DNA of 64,000 bases from Herbidospora daliensis (GTDB lineage: Bacteria > Actinomycetota > Actinomycetes > Streptosporangiales > Streptosporangiaceae). The notes beneath the pieces were generated by a model. That model was not told where the DNA came from, made no database searches, and saw only the letters and a program-made list of their open reading frames with translations. Numbering within the stretch: position 1 is the first letter of the stretch; each line of letters opens with the position of its first letter. Shown piece after piece: positions 61,652-64,000 of this stretch. The stretch is taken from positions 124,001-188,000 of the forward strand of contig NZ_BBXF01000002.1 in the NCBI RefSeq assembly GCF_001570585.1. The letters run 5' to 3'. The position numbers and the translations under genes were made by a program.

Positions 61652-63648
61652 CAGTTCGCCTGCCCGGCCAGCGCCATCGCGGCGGGCAGCAGCACCCCTC
61701 TGATGATCGTCGCGTCGACCACGACCGCGAGGGCCATGCCCACGCCGAGCATCTGGAGGAAGACGACGCCGGAGGCGGCGTACACGGCGAAGGAGGCCGC
61801 CAGGATCGCGGCCGCCGCGGTGACCAGCGGCGCGCTCCGCGCGATTCCGTTCGGTACAGAGCTCACGACGTCACCGGTGCGGTCGTACTCCTCCTTGATC
61901 CGGGAGAGCAGGAAGACCTCGTAGTCCATGGACAGGGCGTAGGCGACGCAGAACATCAGGATCGGGATGCTGGGCTCGATGCTGCCCGTTCTGTCCTGGA
62001 AGAGGAAGACCAGCGCGCCGAACATGACCGACAGGCTCAGCAGGTTCAGCACCGCCGCCTTCAGCGGGGCCACCACGCTGCCGCTCATGACGAACAGCAC
62101 CACGCAGGTGACCAGCACGATCAGCCCGGCGACCAGCGGCAGGCGGCCGACGACGCCGTCGCGGTAGTCGGCCAGCTCGGCTGGATATCCGCCGACGACG
62201 ACCCCGACCGGCGCGGGCAGGGCCCTGATGTCCGCGACCAGGTCGAGCCGGGCTTCGGAGGCCACGACCACCAGCCGGCTCGCGTCTCCGGCGGTGAAAC
62301 GCACGCCCGACGGGGCCTCGACCGGCCGACCGGCGGTGAACGACCCGGCGGCCGAATCGACCCGCGCGACGCCCGCGATCCGGGAGAGCTCCGCCGCGTA
62401 GGCGGCCGGCAGGGTCCCGGCGGGCGCGACGACCTGGACGGCGTCCGCCTCCTCCACCGGGAAACCGGCCCTGACCTGGTCGTACAGGACACGCGCCGGA
62501 GCCGTGGCGGGCAGCACGCGGTCGTCGGGGAGGCCGAACCTGATGCCGAGGAACGGCGAGCCGAGCAGCAGCACGAGCGCCAGCGCGGCCCCGCCCAGCA
62601 GCAGCGGGCGGCGCATGACCCGGGTGGCCACCTCGCCCCAGAAGACCGGAGCGGGGGCCGGGCGCCGCCGGGTCACCCGGTGGCCCAGCAGCCGCAGGGC
62701 CGAGGGCAGCAGCACGGTCGCGCTCGGCACGGCGGCGGCGACGACCGCGAGGCCGGCGTACCCGAAAGAGCGGAGGAACGGGAACGGGAACGCGAGCAGG
62801 ACCGCGAGCGCGGCGGCGACGGTGACGCCGCTGAACACGACGGTCCGCCCGGCGGTCCGCACGGTCCGGGCGACCGCCTCGGCGACCTGCGCGCCCCGGC
62901 CGAGCTCCTCGCGGAACCGGAAGACGACGAACAGGCCGTAGTCGACGCCCAGGCCGACGCCCATGACGAGGGCGAGGTTGGCGGCGAACGTGGAGACGTC
63001 GGTGAACAGCGTCACCACGCGGATCAGCGCCAGCGATCCGGCCACGGCGGCGACGCCGACGGCGAGGGTGACCAGCGCGGCGGCGAAGCGGCGGTAGACC
63101 AGCCAGAGCAGCAGCAGGACCATCGGCAGCACGACCAGCTCGGCGCGCAGGAAGTCGGTGCGGGCCTGCTCCATGACCTGCCGGAACACCTCGTCGCCGC
63201 CGCCGACCTCGACCCTGACCAGCGGGCCGTCGCGGGTGAACGCGGGCGTGAGCACCGGCAGGAGGGTCCGCCGGACCGTGTCGGCGTCGCCCGGCACCCA
63301 GGCGAGCACGAGCGCCTGGCGGCCGTCCTGGCTGCGCAGGGTCGCTGAACCGCGGGTCCAGTACGACCAGGCGTCGCCCGTCCGCCCGGCCAGTTCACGG
63401 GTGATCTCCCGGCCCGCCGAGGCGACGGCGGGGTCGTCGACGGTGCCCTGCTTGGCGGTGACGAGGAGGGCGAGGTTGGGGCTGCCGGTGCCGAACCGGT
63501 CGGCGAGCACCTCCTTGGCCCGCATCGACTCCGAGCCGGGGGCCTCGAAGCGGTTGAGGGACAGGGCGTTGAGCGTTCCGGCGGCCACGGCCCCGGCGGC
63601 GAGCGTGATCAGGAGGCCCACCACGAGCACCCAGCTGGCTCCGCGCAC
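61615..63648 (-). CDS. MMPL/RND-family transporter
   Basis: A 677-residue membrane exporter with two repeats of one helix, a large external domain and five helices. The first core block is FAANLALVMGVGLGVDYGLF and FRFREELGRG; the second is PILMFCVAYALSMDYEVFLL, then SRIKEEYDRTGD. Asp residues in GVDYGL and SMDYEV are those involved in proton transfer. The start at GTG 63648 (RGASWVLVVGLLIT) places the first helix immediately, shorter than in most homologues. The divergent TetR gene and paired operators indicate drug- or lipid-inducible export. Confidence 0.92.
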   Translation of the reverse strand: MRGASWVLVVGLLITLAAGAVAAGTLNALSLNRFEAPGSESMRAKEVLADRFGTGSPNLALLVTAKQGTVDDPAVASAGREITRELAGRTGDAWSYWTRGSATLRSQDGRQALVLAWVPGDADTVRRTLLPVLTPAFTRDGPLVRVEVGGGDEVFRQVMEQARTDFLRAELVVLPMVLLLLWLVYRRFAAALVTLAVGVAAVAGSLALIRVVTLFTDVSTFAANLALVMGVGLGVDYGLFVVFRFREELGRGAQVAEAVARTVRTAGRTVVFSGVTVAAALAVLLAFPFPFLRSFGYAGLAVVAAAVPSATVLLPSALRLLGHRVTRRRPAPAPVFWGEVATRVMRRPLLLGGAALALVLLLGSPFLGIRFGLPDDRVLPATAPARVLYDQVRAGFPVEEADAVQVVAPAGTLPAAYAAELSRIAGVARVDSAAGSFTAGRPVEAPSGVRFTAGDASRLVVVASEARLDLVADIRALPAPVGVVVGGYPAELADYRDGVVGRLPLVAGLIVLVTCVVLFVMSGSVVAPLKAAVLNLLSLSVMFGALVFLFQDRTGSIEPSIPILMFCVAYALSMDYEVFLLSRIKEEYDRTGDVVSSVPNGIARSAPLVTAAAAILAASFAVYAASGVVFLQMLGVGMALAVVVDATIIRGVLLPAAMALAGQANWWAPRLLTRRRR

Positions 63649-63677
63649 GACGAATCGATCCCCTTGGTAGGATTTTT

Positions 63678-63693
63678 GCGAGCAATCGCTCGC
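63678..63693. promoter_or_regulatory. TetR operator 1
   Basis: GCGAGCAATCGCTCGC has CGAGC and GCTCG arms around 4 bp. It lies 30 bp upstream of the MMPL start. Confidence 0.65.
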
Positions 63694-63704
63694 GTTTGAA
63701 CAAT

Positions 63705-63720
63705 ACGAGCGGTCGCTCGC
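63705..63720. promoter_or_regulatory. TetR operator 2
   Basis: ACGAGCGGTCGCTCGC shares the CGAGC-N4-GCTCG dyad with operator 1. Its centre is 27 bp away, and it lies 19 bp before the TetR start. Confidence 0.65.
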
Positions 63721-63739
63721 ATTTTCAAGGGAGATCGTG

Positions 63740-64000
63740 ATGGAGCGACGCCGGCAGGCGCGCGGTGAGCGGCGGATGGCTGAGATCCTCGACGCGGCGG
63801 CCGACGCCTTCGCCGAACTGGGCTACGAGAAGGCGTCGACCAACGCCATCGCCGCGCGGGCCGGGATCTCGCCCGGCTCGCTCTACCAGTTCTTCCCGGG
63901 CAAGGAGGCGGTGGCCCGCGCGCTGGCCGACCGGTTCGTGGCCGACATGGCGTCCGCCCACGCGGCGGCGTTCGGTGAGGCCGACGTCGCGGCCATGGAC
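63740..64000 (+). CDS. TetR-family regulator (partial, runs off window)
   Basis: The first 87 residues are visible: a basic N-terminus (MERRRQARGERR), MAEILDAAADAFAELGYEKA and ASTNAIAARAGISPGSLYQF as the HTH, then FPGKEAVARALADRF. ATG 63740 (or GTG 63737) start. It is divergent from the MMPL exporter with two palindromes between, so it should repress the exporter and itself. The ligand domain is outside the window. Confidence 0.93.
   Translation, partial: MERRRQARGERRMAEILDAAADAFAELGYEKASTNAIAARAGISPGSLYQFFPGKEAVARALADRFVADMASAHAAAFGEADVAAMD

Overview
The window is high-GC DNA (visibly around 70% G+C). Genes are tightly packed, often start at GTG, and many overlap by 4 nt (GTGA/ATGA). The sigma factors, secreted glycoside hydrolases with cellulose-binding modules, TetR/LacI/MarR/LysR regulators and a CopD-CtaG fusion point to a filamentous soil actinomycete; I infer a member of the Streptosporangiales or a close relative. 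No rRNA, tRNA, CRISPR array, phage or insertion sequence was seen.

Layout. 1-1.1 kb: end of a molybdate ABC transporter (modB', modA). 1.3-6.5 kb: a methyltransferase, an alpha/beta hydrolase, three acetyltransferase-like genes, a homocysteine methyltransferase, a parS-like palindrome at 5899 and two small unknown genes. 6.5-13.2 kb: a CopD/CtaG membrane fusion with a small partner, an amidohydrolase with a divergent MarR regulator, two tandem secreted paralogues, and an ECF sigma factor with a SnoaL-like gene. 13.3-17 kb: metH behind a predicted S-adenosylhomocysteine riboswitch.

17-32.5 kb and 38.4-41.6 kb hold a hemicellulose-degradation locus: GH10 xylanase, a GH43 plus an (alpha/alpha)6-type hydrolase, a LacI regulator, a sugar ABC transporter and a GH127 beta-L-arabinofuranosidase, then a GH/FnIII/CBM2 enzyme divergent from a CE4 acetylxylan esterase with CBM2. 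A GH95 enzyme with two CBM6 modules lies at 52.6-55.8 kb. Secreted enzymes would cut decorated xylan or arabinan, the ABC system would import the oligosaccharides and GH127 would finish them in the cytoplasm. LacI-type palindromes sit at the promoters. Between them lie a lone HNH endonuclease resembling phosphorothioate-DNA restriction enzymes, a LysR/SDR pair and an Rpn-like gene.

32.5-37.6 kb is a probable shikimate/dehydroshikimate catabolic regulon: an MFS transporter, a QsuB-like dehydroshikimate dehydratase, a TetR regulator and a shikimate dehydrogenase. Three copies of one operator-like sequence lie just upstream of three of its start codons. Two of its enzymes carry unusual repeat-expanded insertions. 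A toxin-antitoxin pair follows.

41.6-64 kb is mixed: P450, SGNH hydrolase, secreted HNH nuclease, HAD phosphatase, aldo/keto reductase, an AT-richer two-gene island of unknown function (one protein DUF4365-like), a NarL-type two-component system, an ECF41 sigma factor divergent from a flavoprotein with a back-to-back promoter, a glycosyltransferase, two redox flavoenzymes, and an MMPL exporter divergent from a TetR gene that runs off the window.
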